From the NCBI GenBank assembly GCA_035606335.1, contig DATNFP010000055.1:1-14065 (forward strand): a stretch of 14,065 nt of DNA. The letters run 5' to 3'. The position numbers and the translations under genes are program-made. The notes beneath the pieces were generated by a model. The model was given only the letters and a program-made list of their open reading frames with translations, was not told the DNA's origin and made no database searches. Every line of letters starts with the position of its first letter. Positions within the stretch are counted from its first letter, which is position 1. Of the stretch, positions 6,250-12,743 are shown in pieces. This stretch comes from DATNFP01 sp035606335 (GTDB taxonomy: Bacteria; Bacteroidota; Bacteroidia; Chitinophagales; Chitinophagaceae).

Positions 6250-7194
6250 ATGCAGCCTACAGTTAAGATCTTTTCCGGTACAAGCTCAATGTATCTGGCC
6301 GAAAACATTGCCAAAAGGTTCGGCGTTCCATTAGGTAAAATAGATATTCTCAAATTTAGTGACGGGGAGTTTCAACCGGTATTTCAGGAGTCTATTCGTG
6401 GCGATTATGTTTTCCTGGTACAGTCTACGTTCTCTCCCTCAGACAACCTGATGGAGTTATTAATGATGATAGATGCAGCCCGTCGTGCTTCTGCCGGTTA
6501 CATTACTGCAGTTATTCCATATTTTGGATATGCTCGCCAGGATCGTAAAGACAAACCTCGCGTATCTATAGCTTCAAAGTTAGTAGCCAACCTGCTTACA
6601 AAGGCAGGCGCTGATCGTGTAATGACAATGGACTTACATGCCCCACAGATACAAGGTTTTTTTGATATACCGGTGGATCACCTGGATGCATCCGCTATTT
6701 TTATCCCTTACATTGAAAATCTTAAGATAGAAAACCTTATCTTTGCGTCCCCCGACGTGGGCAGTACCAATCGCGTACGTGAAGTTGCCAAGTATTTTGA
6801 AGTGGATATGGTTATTTGTGACAAGCAACGCAAACGCGCAAACGAGATTGCAGCCATGACGGTAATAGGTGATGTTTCAGGTCGCAACGTAGTGTTGATA
6901 GATGATATATGTGATACGGCAGGTACTTTAAGCAAATCTGCAGGAATATTAAAGGAACGAGGTGCACTATCAGTGCGTGCTTTTTGTACCCATCCTGTAT
7001 TAAGCGGGAATGCTTATGAAAATATAGAGAAATCAGAGCTGGAAGAATTAGTTGTTTGCGATACTATACCACTTAAAAAACAAAGTTCTAAAATAAGAGT
7101 ATTACCAACGTCTGAGCTTTTTGCTGTAGCCATTCGTAATACTTTTGAGAACAAATCAATTAGCTCTTTATTTATTCATAGCCACAGAAAGTAA
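6250..7194 (+). CDS. prs: Ribose-phosphate pyrophosphokinase (PRPP synthetase)
   Basis: Prs transfers pyrophosphate from ATP to ribose 5-phosphate to make PRPP, the precursor of purines, pyrimidines, NAD, His and Trp. It is a cytoplasmic class I enzyme, usually hexameric. Signatures: FSDGEFQPVFQESIRG at about 36-51, the flexible-loop region PYFGYARQDRKDKPRVSIASKLVA near 90-113 in two halves, MDLHAPQIQGFFDIPVDHL near 127-145, and the PRPP loop VVLIDDICDTAGT near 214-226. Length (314 aa) is normal. The C-terminus carries SISSLF, usually the very end of class I enzymes, plus six extra residues (IHSHRK). It is followed after 153 bp by rplY on the same strand with no terminator seen, so the two may share a transcript. 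It is divergent from osmC. Confidence 0.97.
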   Translation: MQPTVKIFSGTSSMYLAENIAKRFGVPLGKIDILKFSDGEFQPVFQESIRGDYVFLVQSTFSPSDNLMELLMMIDAARRASAGYITAVIPYFGYARQDRKDKPRVSIASKLVANLLTKAGADRVMTMDLHAPQIQGFFDIPVDHLDASAIFIPYIENLKIENLIFASPDVGSTNRVREVAKYFEVDMVICDKQRKRANEIAAMTVIGDVSGRNVVLIDDICDTAGTLSKSAGILKERGALSVRAFCTHPVLSGNAYENIEKSELEELVVCDTIPLKKQSSKIRVLPTSELFAVAIRNTFENKSISSLFIHSHRK

Positions 7195-7292
7195 TAGTGG
7201 TTATATAAAATATTTTAAACGACTGTTTATACAACAAAATCCGTCCGGCTTGTAGCCGTAAACCTTAATTATTAAAAAAGCAATTTTCAACG

Positions 7293-7320
7293 TCCGTATG
7301 TTCGACGGATATCACGAACG
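7293..7320 (+). promoter_or_regulatory. Possible alternative hairpins in the rplY leader
   Basis: Two short stems compete for the same bases just before rplY. TCCGT (7293-7297) can pair with ACGGA (7305-7309), and GTTCG (7300-7304) can pair with CGAAC (7315-7319), extended by one wobble pair. A CGGCT/AGCCG hairpin lies just upstream (around 7247-7259). Ribosomal protein leaders are often regulatory, but this is weak, short-stem evidence. Confidence 0.25.
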
Positions 7321-7347
7321 GCGCTGAAAAACAAAAAACACTTAAAA

Positions 7348-7983
7348 ATGAAAAGTGTAAAAATTGAAGGTAAAAGCAGAAGCGAACATGGCAAAAGAGC
7401 TACGCGCCAGCTTCGTTCTGAAGGTAACGTTCCGGGTGTAATTTATGGCGGAAACGAACCAGTACATTTTAGTGCACCGATCATGTCCTTTCGTCCATTG
7501 GTGTACACTCCTGATTTCCAATTGGCAGAACTGACTGTTGATGGTAAGGAATATCATTGCATTCTTAAAGATCTGCAATTTGATGTAGTAACCGATGAAC
7601 TGGCACACATTGACTTTCTTCAACTTATTGAAGACAGAAAGATTGTTGCCGAATTGCCTCTAAAATTCGTTGGTCAGCCCCAGGGTGTAAAAGACGGTGG
7701 TCGTATGGTGGTTAAAATGAAATCACTCAAAGTGCGCACATTGCCCAAACATCTGGTAGAAACTATCGAAGTGAATACTGACGACCTGCTTATAGGCGGT
7801 AATATTCGTGTACAAGATGTAAAAGCTGATAATATGGAAATACTGAATTCACCTCGTATTCCTGTTGCATCAGTTGTTACAACACGTGCTTTACGTCAGG
7901 CTGAAAGTGAAACAGCTGCTCCTGCTGCAAAAGCAGCAACACCGGCTGCCGCTCCTGCAAAAGCAACTCCTGCAAAAAAATAA
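7348..7983 (+). CDS. rplY: 50S ribosomal protein L25, Ctc/TL5 long form
   Basis: L25 binds 5S rRNA in the large ribosomal subunit; long forms are also called general stress protein Ctc. The N-terminal 5S-binding domain is visible at residues 1-90 (GKSRSEHGKRATRQLRSEG, then NVPGVIYGG, and LKDLQFDVVTDELAHIDFLQL in two parts), and the C-terminal beta domain runs to about 180 (ELPLKFVGQPQGVKDGG, then LPKHLVETIEVNTDDLLIG). Residues 189-211 form a low-complexity Ala/Pro/Lys/Thr tail. Length (211 aa) fits the TL5/Ctc type. The ATG at 7348 follows a run of A. prs upstream and pth downstream match the prs-ctc-pth neighbourhood of other bacteria, here interrupted by three genes. A strong terminator follows at once. 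Confidence 0.95.
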   Translation: MKSVKIEGKSRSEHGKRATRQLRSEGNVPGVIYGGNEPVHFSAPIMSFRPLVYTPDFQLAELTVDGKEYHCILKDLQFDVVTDELAHIDFLQLIEDRKIVAELPLKFVGQPQGVKDGGRMVVKMKSLKVRTLPKHLVETIEVNTDDLLIGGNIRVQDVKADNMEILNSPRIPVASVVTTRALRQAESETAAPAAKAATPAAAPAKATPAKK

Positions 7984-8004
7984 TACAATTCTTTTTATTT
8001 ATTG

Positions 8005-8031
8005 GCTCCTGCTCATGCAGGAGCTTTTTTT
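8005..8031 (+). terminator. Intrinsic terminator of rplY
   Basis: The perfect 8-bp GC-rich arms GCTCCTGC (8005-8012) and GCAGGAGC (8017-8024) enclose a TCAT loop and are followed by seven T (8025-8031). It lies 21 nt past the rplY stop. This is the clearest terminator in the window and separates prs-rplY from the three genes that follow. Confidence 0.93.
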
Positions 8032-8048
8032 ATGCCCTTAACTGTCAT

Positions 8049-8072
8049 TTAAGTTGATTATAATTAACTTAA
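8049..8072. promoter_or_regulatory. 24-bp near-perfect palindrome, candidate operator
   Basis: The outer arms TTAAGTT (8049-8055) and AACTTAA (8066-8072) are exact inverted repeats, and the inner ATTATAAT (8057-8064) is itself palindromic. The only break in the 24-bp symmetry is the G8056/T8065 pair. It lies 61 bp upstream of the DUF2089/HTH gene, between the rplY terminator and that gene's presumed promoter, so an operator for that protein or another regulator is plausible. AT-rich palindromes also arise by chance. Confidence 0.45.
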
Positions 8073-8132
8073 AAATTAATTTTATTGAACAAATACTAAA
8101 TTTTATTAAAAAACATTTTACTTTTATCAACA

Positions 8133-8420
8133 ATGACAAAACATTTACCATATCTCTGTCCCGCTTGCGATGCTCCCTTAAAAGTGAAAACACTTCGATG
8201 TGAGCATTGCGAAACTGAGATTACGGGTATATATGAGCTCCCGATGTTAGCCAGGTTCTCTCAACAGGAGCAAGAGTTTATTATCGACTTCGTAAAAAGC
8301 AGCGGCAGCCTCAAGATCATGGCGCAAAAGCTTGGCCTCAGCTACCCTACCGTTCGGAATATGTTAGATGACCTCATTCAGAAAATAGAAAAAAACGAAC
8401 ACCCAAAAACATCTAAATGA
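8133..8420 (+). CDS. DUF2089-family zinc-ribbon and helix-turn-helix protein
   Basis: This 95-aa cytoplasmic protein has a zinc ribbon with Cys9 and Cys12 (LCPAC) and Cys23 and Cys26 (RCEHC). It is followed by GIYELPMLARFSQQEQEFI at 32-50 and a helix-turn-helix at about 55-85 (SGSLKIMAQKLGLSYPTVRN, then a basic helix ending LIQKIE). Zinc ribbon, linker and 'SYPTVRN.LD.LI' together match the DUF2089 family (recognised from memory). The HTH suggests DNA binding; a regulatory role for the downstream genes is inferred. Its stop overlaps the next ATG by 4 bp (ATGA at 8417-8420), so it is translationally coupled to the Yip1-like gene. A TACTTTTA sequence at 8119-8126 is one base off the -7 consensus and may be its promoter; a palindrome lies further upstream. 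Confidence 0.9.
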   Translation: MTKHLPYLCPACDAPLKVKTLRCEHCETEITGIYELPMLARFSQQEQEFIIDFVKSSGSLKIMAQKLGLSYPTVRNMLDDLIQKIEKNEHPKTSK

Positions 8421-8968
8421 AAAAATGGCTATTTAATCCATTCACATTTGTTGCAGGATTTAAATCTTTAGTGCTCGGATTCATATTCATGTTTGCTACA
8501 GGCATAATTGCATACTATAGCAATACTCATTTCGATGGCATTCTGCACATGAATTCAATAGGCTTTTACTCTATCTGGCTCAACATATCAGAACAATTCT
8601 TAGGTTGGGCCTGTGCTGTTTTAATATTTTATATTACGGGGCTGATCTTGTCAAGATCACACATTCGTTTTATAGACGTAGCAGGCACAATGGCCTTATC
8701 GAGATGGCCGTTTATCATAGTAGCATTTTTAGGTTTTATGGATACCACACCGGTCAGGTCTATAAAAGATATTCACTCTACTATCATTATAAAAGCTCTG
8801 GTAGACCTTCCTTTTATGGTGTGGGTAGTTGTTTTAATGTACAATGCGTTTTCTGTGTCATGCAATGTAAAAAAACAAAAAGCAATAATAGGATTTATTA
8901 TCGCTCTATTGGCTGCACATTTTTTATCATACGTAGTCACACATCAGGTATACAATCATTTCAGATAG
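8417..8968 (+). CDS. Yip1-like polytopic membrane protein
   Basis: This 183-aa hydrophobic protein has about five membrane segments (roughly residues 14-34, 57-79, 94-108, 124-146 and 155-175). The N-terminal WLFNPFTFVAGFKSL, the central LSRSHIRFIDVAGTMALSRWPF and the long hydrophobic stretches resemble the bacterial branch of the YIP1 family (PF04893), which are membrane proteins of largely unknown function. There is no signal peptide apart from the first membrane segment and no catalytic motif. It overlaps the DUF2089 gene by 4 bp and is followed after 20 bp by the secreted hydrolase, so the three genes look like one operon. The family call is from overall pattern; an unassigned membrane protein is the alternative. 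Confidence 0.8.
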   Translation: MKKWLFNPFTFVAGFKSLVLGFIFMFATGIIAYYSNTHFDGILHMNSIGFYSIWLNISEQFLGWACAVLIFYITGLILSRSHIRFIDVAGTMALSRWPFIIVAFLGFMDTTPVRSIKDIHSTIIIKALVDLPFMVWVVVLMYNAFSVSCNVKKQKAIIGFIIALLAAHFLSYVVTHQVYNHFR

Positions 8969-8988
8969 CACAATTCTAATAATTCAAT

Positions 8989-10266
8989 ATGAAAAAAACT
9001 TTTCTAATTCTTGCTCTTCTTACCAACACAGTAATGGTTTTCGCGCAAACCGAACCTGCAAATTATAAAGCAGCTATGAACAATTTCAAAACATACTATA
9101 ACGACCAGCAGCCGGATAGTATTTTCAATATGTTTTCGCCTAAAGTGCAAGGTATATCCCCACTTGACAAGACAAAGGAAATGGTTACTCAGTTGAACAG
9201 CCAGTTAGGTAAAATATCAACTACTGAATTTATAACACAGAAAGAGAATACAGCCATATATAAAACTACATTCGATAAAGCAGTATTGTCTCTATTACTA
9301 ACACTAAACAGCGATAATAAAATTGATGGCATATTCTTCAAACCATATAAAGATGAAAAAGAAATTCCAATCCTGGAAGCTCCAAACAGCTCACCATATG
9401 TATATCATGCTCCCGATGGCGATATAAAAGGCACTCTCGTATTGCCAAACGGAACAAAAAGAATACCTGTTGTATTAATAATAGCAGGCTCAGGCCCAAC
9501 AGATAGAAATGGCAACTCTCCACTCGGTGTTAGTGGAAATACCTACTTGATGATAGCCGACTCCTTGCAAAAACATGGTATCGCTTCTGTACGTTATGAC
9601 AAACGTAACATTGGTGAAAGCACAGGTTTTAAATCTGAAGAAAATACTTCTTTTGAAGACATGATCAACGATGCTGAAGGTTTAATCAAAAAATTAAAAG
9701 CTGATCCTCGTTTTTCAGAAGTCATTGTTTTAGGTCATAGCGAGGGCTCATTGATTGGTATGGTAGCAGCAGAGCATACAAAAGCAAATGCATTTATATC
9801 TGTATCTGGCGCAGGTCGTCCTCTTGACGAAGTAATTATGGAACAACTGAAAGCGCAATCCGAAGATATCCAGAAAGAATCATCTACAATAATGGACAGC
9901 TTAAAGAAAGGCTCTACAGTAAAAAATGTTGATCCAAAACTTGATGCTTTATTCAGGTCAAGTGTTCAGCCATATTTGATATCTCTTTTCAAATACGATC
10001 CGGCTAAAGAAATTAAAAAGCTACACATGCCTGTTCTCATCGTACAAGGCACTACTGACATACAAGTAAGTGTATCTGACGCCGAAGACTTACACAAGGC
10101 CAATCCCAAAGCCACATTTAAATTAATAGATGGTATGAACCATGTATTAAAACAAGCTCCTTTGGATAGACAACAGAATATGGCTACCTACTCTGATCCA
10201 AACCTGCCATTAGATGCCCAGCTTGTAACGTCTATAAAAGACTTTATCCTTAAAACAAAGAAATAA
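8989..10266 (+). CDS. Secreted alpha/beta hydrolase with N-terminal DUF3887-like domain
   Basis: This 425-aa exported protein has a signal peptide at residues 1-19 (MKKTFLILALLTNTVMVFA, with QTEP after the likely cleavage). Residues about 25-120 form a small alpha+beta region like DUF3887, often found before hydrolases of this class. Residues about 135-425 are an alpha/beta hydrolase: oxyanion-region AGSGPTDRNG at 166-175, nucleophile elbow GHSEGS with Ser251, acid Asp357 in QGTTDIQV, and catalytic His385 in DGMNHVLK. The triad is complete, so it should be an active serine hydrolase (esterase or peptidase-like); the substrate is unknown. It acts in the periplasm or outside the cell. It is third in the set with DUF2089 and Yip1-like genes. 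No terminator follows, and the pth ATG comes 24 bp after its stop. Confidence 0.92.
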   Translation: MKKTFLILALLTNTVMVFAQTEPANYKAAMNNFKTYYNDQQPDSIFNMFSPKVQGISPLDKTKEMVTQLNSQLGKISTTEFITQKENTAIYKTTFDKAVLSLLLTLNSDNKIDGIFFKPYKDEKEIPILEAPNSSPYVYHAPDGDIKGTLVLPNGTKRIPVVLIIAGSGPTDRNGNSPLGVSGNTYLMIADSLQKHGIASVRYDKRNIGESTGFKSEENTSFEDMINDAEGLIKKLKADPRFSEVIVLGHSEGSLIGMVAAEHTKANAFISVSGAGRPLDEVIMEQLKAQSEDIQKESSTIMDSLKKGSTVKNVDPKLDALFRSSVQPYLISLFKYDPAKEIKKLHMPVLIVQGTTDIQVSVSDAEDLHKANPKATFKLIDGMNHVLKQAPLDRQQNMATYSDPNLPLDAQLVTSIKDFILKTKK

Positions 10267-10277
10267 TTTCGGCAAGC

Positions 10278-10285
10278 TATCTTTG
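10278..10285 (+). promoter_or_regulatory. Putative -7 element of a pth promoter
   Basis: TATCTTTG matches TAnnTTTG and ends 5 nt before the pth ATG. Transcription would start about at the ATG, giving a leaderless or nearly leaderless mRNA. The -33 region lies in the end of the hydrolase gene and shows no TTTG, so read-through from upstream is also possible. Confidence 0.45.
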
Positions 10286-10290
10286 CCAAC

Positions 10291-10851
10291 ATGAAATTTC
10301 TGATTGTAGGTCTTGGCAACATAGGGCCTGAATATGATGCTACCCGTCATAACATAGGTTTCGAAGTAGCAGATGCTTTGGTAATAAAGAATAATGGCAC
10401 TTATAAACTGGATAGGCATGCTTATATGTCCGAAGTAAAATGGAAAGGCAAAACGTTCATAGTGATAAAGCCTACCACCTATATGAACCTCAGCGGCAAG
10501 GCTGTAAAATACTGGATGGATAAAGAGAATATACCTGTCGAAAATATGTTGGTGATCGTAGACGACTTGGCCTTACCTATAGAAACATTACGCCTCCGTT
10601 CAAGTGGCAGCGATGCCGGGCATAACGGGTTAAAGAATATTAACCTCATTTTACAAACCGATAAATATCCGCGCCTCCGTTTCGGTATAGGAAATGATTT
10701 TCCGAAAGGCCGCCAGGTAGATTTTGTATTAGGCAGATGGACAAAAGAAGAATTGCCAATAGTAAAAGACAAGATCCTCAAAAGCATAGATATCATTGAG
10801 AGCTTTGCTGCACAAGGCATAGAAAAAACAATGAACATCTTCAATAAATAA
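10291..10851 (+). CDS. pth: Peptidyl-tRNA hydrolase
   Basis: Pth cleaves the ester bond of peptidyl-tRNAs released from stalled ribosomes, recycling tRNA; it is a monomeric cytoplasmic enzyme. All key residues of the bacterial family are visible: Asn10 in GLGNIG, catalytic His20 in TRHNIGF, Asn66 in PTTYMNLSG, Asp91 in VIVDDL, and Asn112 in AGHNGLKNI. The C-terminal half has the expected LRFGIGNDFPKGRQVDFVLGRW. Length (186 aa) is normal. It would ordinarily sit next to rplY; here three genes lie between. It converges on pruA, with a bidirectional terminator in the 69-bp gap. Confidence 0.97.
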   Translation: MKFLIVGLGNIGPEYDATRHNIGFEVADALVIKNNGTYKLDRHAYMSEVKWKGKTFIVIKPTTYMNLSGKAVKYWMDKENIPVENMLVIVDDLALPIETLRLRSSGSDAGHNGLKNINLILQTDKYPRLRFGIGNDFPKGRQVDFVLGRWTKEELPIVKDKILKSIDIIESFAAQGIEKTMNIFNK

Positions 10852-10870
10852 TAAAGCTCTGGTTAAAATA

Positions 10871-10902
10871 AAAAACTGCGATGTTCATACACCGCAGTTT
10901 TT
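10871..10902. terminator. Bidirectional terminator between pth and pruA
   Basis: The perfect 10-bp arms AAAAACTGCG (10871-10880) and CGCAGTTTTT (10893-10902) pair, with an inner TGT/ACA stem around a TCAT loop. The T-run on the plus strand and the A-run (T on the minus strand) serve both directions. It lies 20 nt after the pth stop and 19 nt after the pruA stop, so it serves both convergent genes. Confidence 0.9.
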
Positions 10903-10920
10903 ATTTGTAGAAACTTAATA

Positions 10921-12552
10921 TTATTCTCCCAGGAATGGATATTTAAAATCCGTCACAGGCACTAACGTTTCTTTTATAGACCTTGCACTCAACCAGCGAT
11001 ACAGGTTCAATATTGAACCGGCTTTATCGTTTGTACCAGATGCACGCGCGCCACCAAATGGCTGCTGACCTACTACTGCGCCTGTTGGTTTGTCATTGAT
11101 ATAAAAATTACCGGCGCTATTCACAAATCGTTTTGTCATTAGCTCTATAGCATATCTGTCTTGCGCAAATATGGCTCCTGTCAACGCGTATGGAGATGTT
11201 TTATCTACCACATCCATCATTTCTATCCAGTTATCCGCATCGTATTCATATATGGTAAGTACCGGGCCAAACAGCTCCTCACACATCGTTACATAATATG
11301 GGTCTTTAGCTACTATCACAGTCGGCTCTATAAAATACCCTTTCGATTTATCATATTTACCGCCTATTATTATTTCAGCTTTACCGTTGCTGTTTTTTAC
11401 TCCATCTATGTATTTTGCCAGGCTGTCAAACGACTTTTCGTCTATCACAGCATTAATGAAGTTGCCGAAATCATCTACTACTCCCATCTTCATTTCGCTG
11501 AGAGCTCCCGCCAGTTTTTCTTCTATCACATCTGCCAGGTTCGATGGCAGATAAGCGCGTGAAGCAGCGGAGCATTTTTGTCCCTGGTATTCAAAAGCGC
11601 CTCGTGCCAGGCCTGTTGCTACTGCATCAGTATCAGCGCTCGGATGCACGAATACAAAATCCTTTCCGCCTGTCTCCCCTACTATGCGTGGGTAAGATTT
11701 GTATTTTGCAATATTTTCGCCTATGCTCTTCCACATGCTTTGAAATACACCTGTAGAGCCGGTGAAATGCACACCACCAAAATCAGGATGTTTGTAACAT
11801 ATCTCTCCTACCATTGGTCCCGGAGGATAGATCAGGTTAATGACACCATCCGGTAATCCTGCTTCCAGCAATATTTCCATAAATACGCTGGCAGAATATA
11901 CCTGTGTATTAGCTGGTTTCCATACTACTACGTTACCGCACATTGCCGGTGCTGTAGGCAGGTTACCACCTATCGCTGAGAAATTAAAAGGTGTTACAGC
12001 CAGTATAAATCCTTCCAGCGGGCGATATTCCATACGGTTATGCACGCCTTGCGGTGAGATCGGTTGTCCCTGGTATATCTGGCTAAGGAAATGTACATTA
12101 AAGCGAAGGAAATCTATCAATTCACATGCACTATCTATTTCTGCCTGGTAAGCGTTTTTGCTTTGTCCCAGCATGGTAGCAGCGTTCATTCTAAAACGGT
12201 ATTTTGTTGCCAGCAGTTCGGCAGCTTTCAGGAAAATGCCTGCGCGATGTTCCCAGCTTGTTTCCGACCAGCTTTTGTGTGCCTTCATGGCAGCCTCTAT
12301 AGCCATGTTCACATGCGTTTCATCGCTTGCGTGAAAATACCCCAGCAAGTGGCTGTGCTCATGTGGCGGATGTATCTCTTTTCTGTCATTACTACGCACC
12401 TCCTTTCCGTCTATATACATCGGTATATCCCGTTCTTCTTCTTTCAGTGCGGCAATTGCTTTTTTCAGCGCTTTGCGTTCGGGGGTATGAGGAGCATAGC
12501 TTAATACAGGCTCATTCTTTGGCTCGGCAAAATGGAAATATCCGTTATGCAT
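10921..12552 (-). CDS. pruA: L-glutamate gamma-semialdehyde dehydrogenase (P5C dehydrogenase)
   Basis: PruA oxidises glutamate 5-semialdehyde (from pyrroline-5-carboxylate) to glutamate with NAD+, the second step of proline catabolism. It is an aldehyde dehydrogenase fold enzyme. Counting from the ATG at 12552 (543 aa), conserved elements are TPFNFSAIGG at 187-196 with Asn190, VVVWKPAN at 208-215, FTGSTGVF at 263-270, GETGGKD at 292-298 with general-base Glu293, GQKCSA at 324-329 with nucleophile Cys327, and EELFGPVL at 425-432. This is the stand-alone form without a PutA proline dehydrogenase domain. I chose 12552 over an in-frame upstream codon at 12606 because a well-spaced promoter (12578-12607) lies between the two, and MHNGYFHFAEP is the usual family start. 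It is divergent from the secreted gene at 12744. Confidence 0.95.
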   Translation of the reverse strand: MHNGYFHFAEPKNEPVLSYAPHTPERKALKKAIAALKEEERDIPMYIDGKEVRSNDRKEIHPPHEHSHLLGYFHASDETHVNMAIEAAMKAHKSWSETSWEHRAGIFLKAAELLATKYRFRMNAATMLGQSKNAYQAEIDSACELIDFLRFNVHFLSQIYQGQPISPQGVHNRMEYRPLEGFILAVTPFNFSAIGGNLPTAPAMCGNVVVWKPANTQVYSASVFMEILLEAGLPDGVINLIYPPGPMVGEICYKHPDFGGVHFTGSTGVFQSMWKSIGENIAKYKSYPRIVGETGGKDFVFVHPSADTDAVATGLARGAFEYQGQKCSAASRAYLPSNLADVIEEKLAGALSEMKMGVVDDFGNFINAVIDEKSFDSLAKYIDGVKNSNGKAEIIIGGKYDKSKGYFIEPTVIVAKDPYYVTMCEELFGPVLTIYEYDADNWIEMMDVVDKTSPYALTGAIFAQDRYAIELMTKRFVNSAGNFYINDKPTGAVVGQQPFGGARASGTNDKAGSILNLYRWLSARSIKETLVPVTDFKYPFLGE

Positions 12553-12577
12553 GAAGTAATATTTTTTATAAGAGACG

Positions 12578-12607
12578 CAAAGGTATGTAATAAATATAGA
12601 GGGCAAA
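12578..12607 (-). promoter_or_regulatory. Promoter of pruA (-33 TTTG, -7 TAnnTTTG)
   Basis: On the minus strand TTTG (12604-12607) is followed after 18 nt by TACCTTTG (12578-12585). This is the best two-box Bacteroidota promoter in the window. It implies transcription from about 12571, leaving a leader of roughly 20 nt before the ATG at 12552, and excludes the upstream start at 12606. Confidence 0.75.
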
Positions 12608-12644
12608 AAGCAATACTCACCTATATAAATCCCCCTGATTGGTG

Positions 12645-12661
12645 TATTGTCATATACAATA
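12645..12661. promoter_or_regulatory. Inverted repeat in the pruA/secreted-gene divergent gap
   Basis: The exact 6-bp arms TATTGT (12645-12650) and ACAATA (12656-12661) with a 5-bp spacer make a possible operator half-site pair. It lies about 40 bp upstream of the pruA -33 box and 83 bp before the secreted-protein ATG. A second AT-only inverted repeat (ATATT/AATAT, 12659-12671) overlaps its end. The sequence is AT-rich, so chance is possible. Confidence 0.35.
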
Positions 12662-12743
12662 TTTATAATATCTTACATCTATCCGAAGCAAACCATTTAA
12701 CTGCTTTCGGACGTCTTATAGCAAATAACATAATAAAAATTTT

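Noticed and set aside
8605..8979. 124-codon frame overlapping the Yip1-like gene
   Set aside because: Different frame of a coherent membrane protein gene that is linked by an ATGA overlap to its upstream neighbour.
10479..10844. 121-codon minus-strand frame inside pth
   Set aside because: It lies fully opposite a gene with all catalytic residues and has no family resemblance.
11161..12504. Several plus-strand frames (70-146 codons) opposite pruA
   Set aside because: Shadow frames of a well-conserved dehydrogenase; Cys-, Tyr- and His-rich compositions look non-coding.
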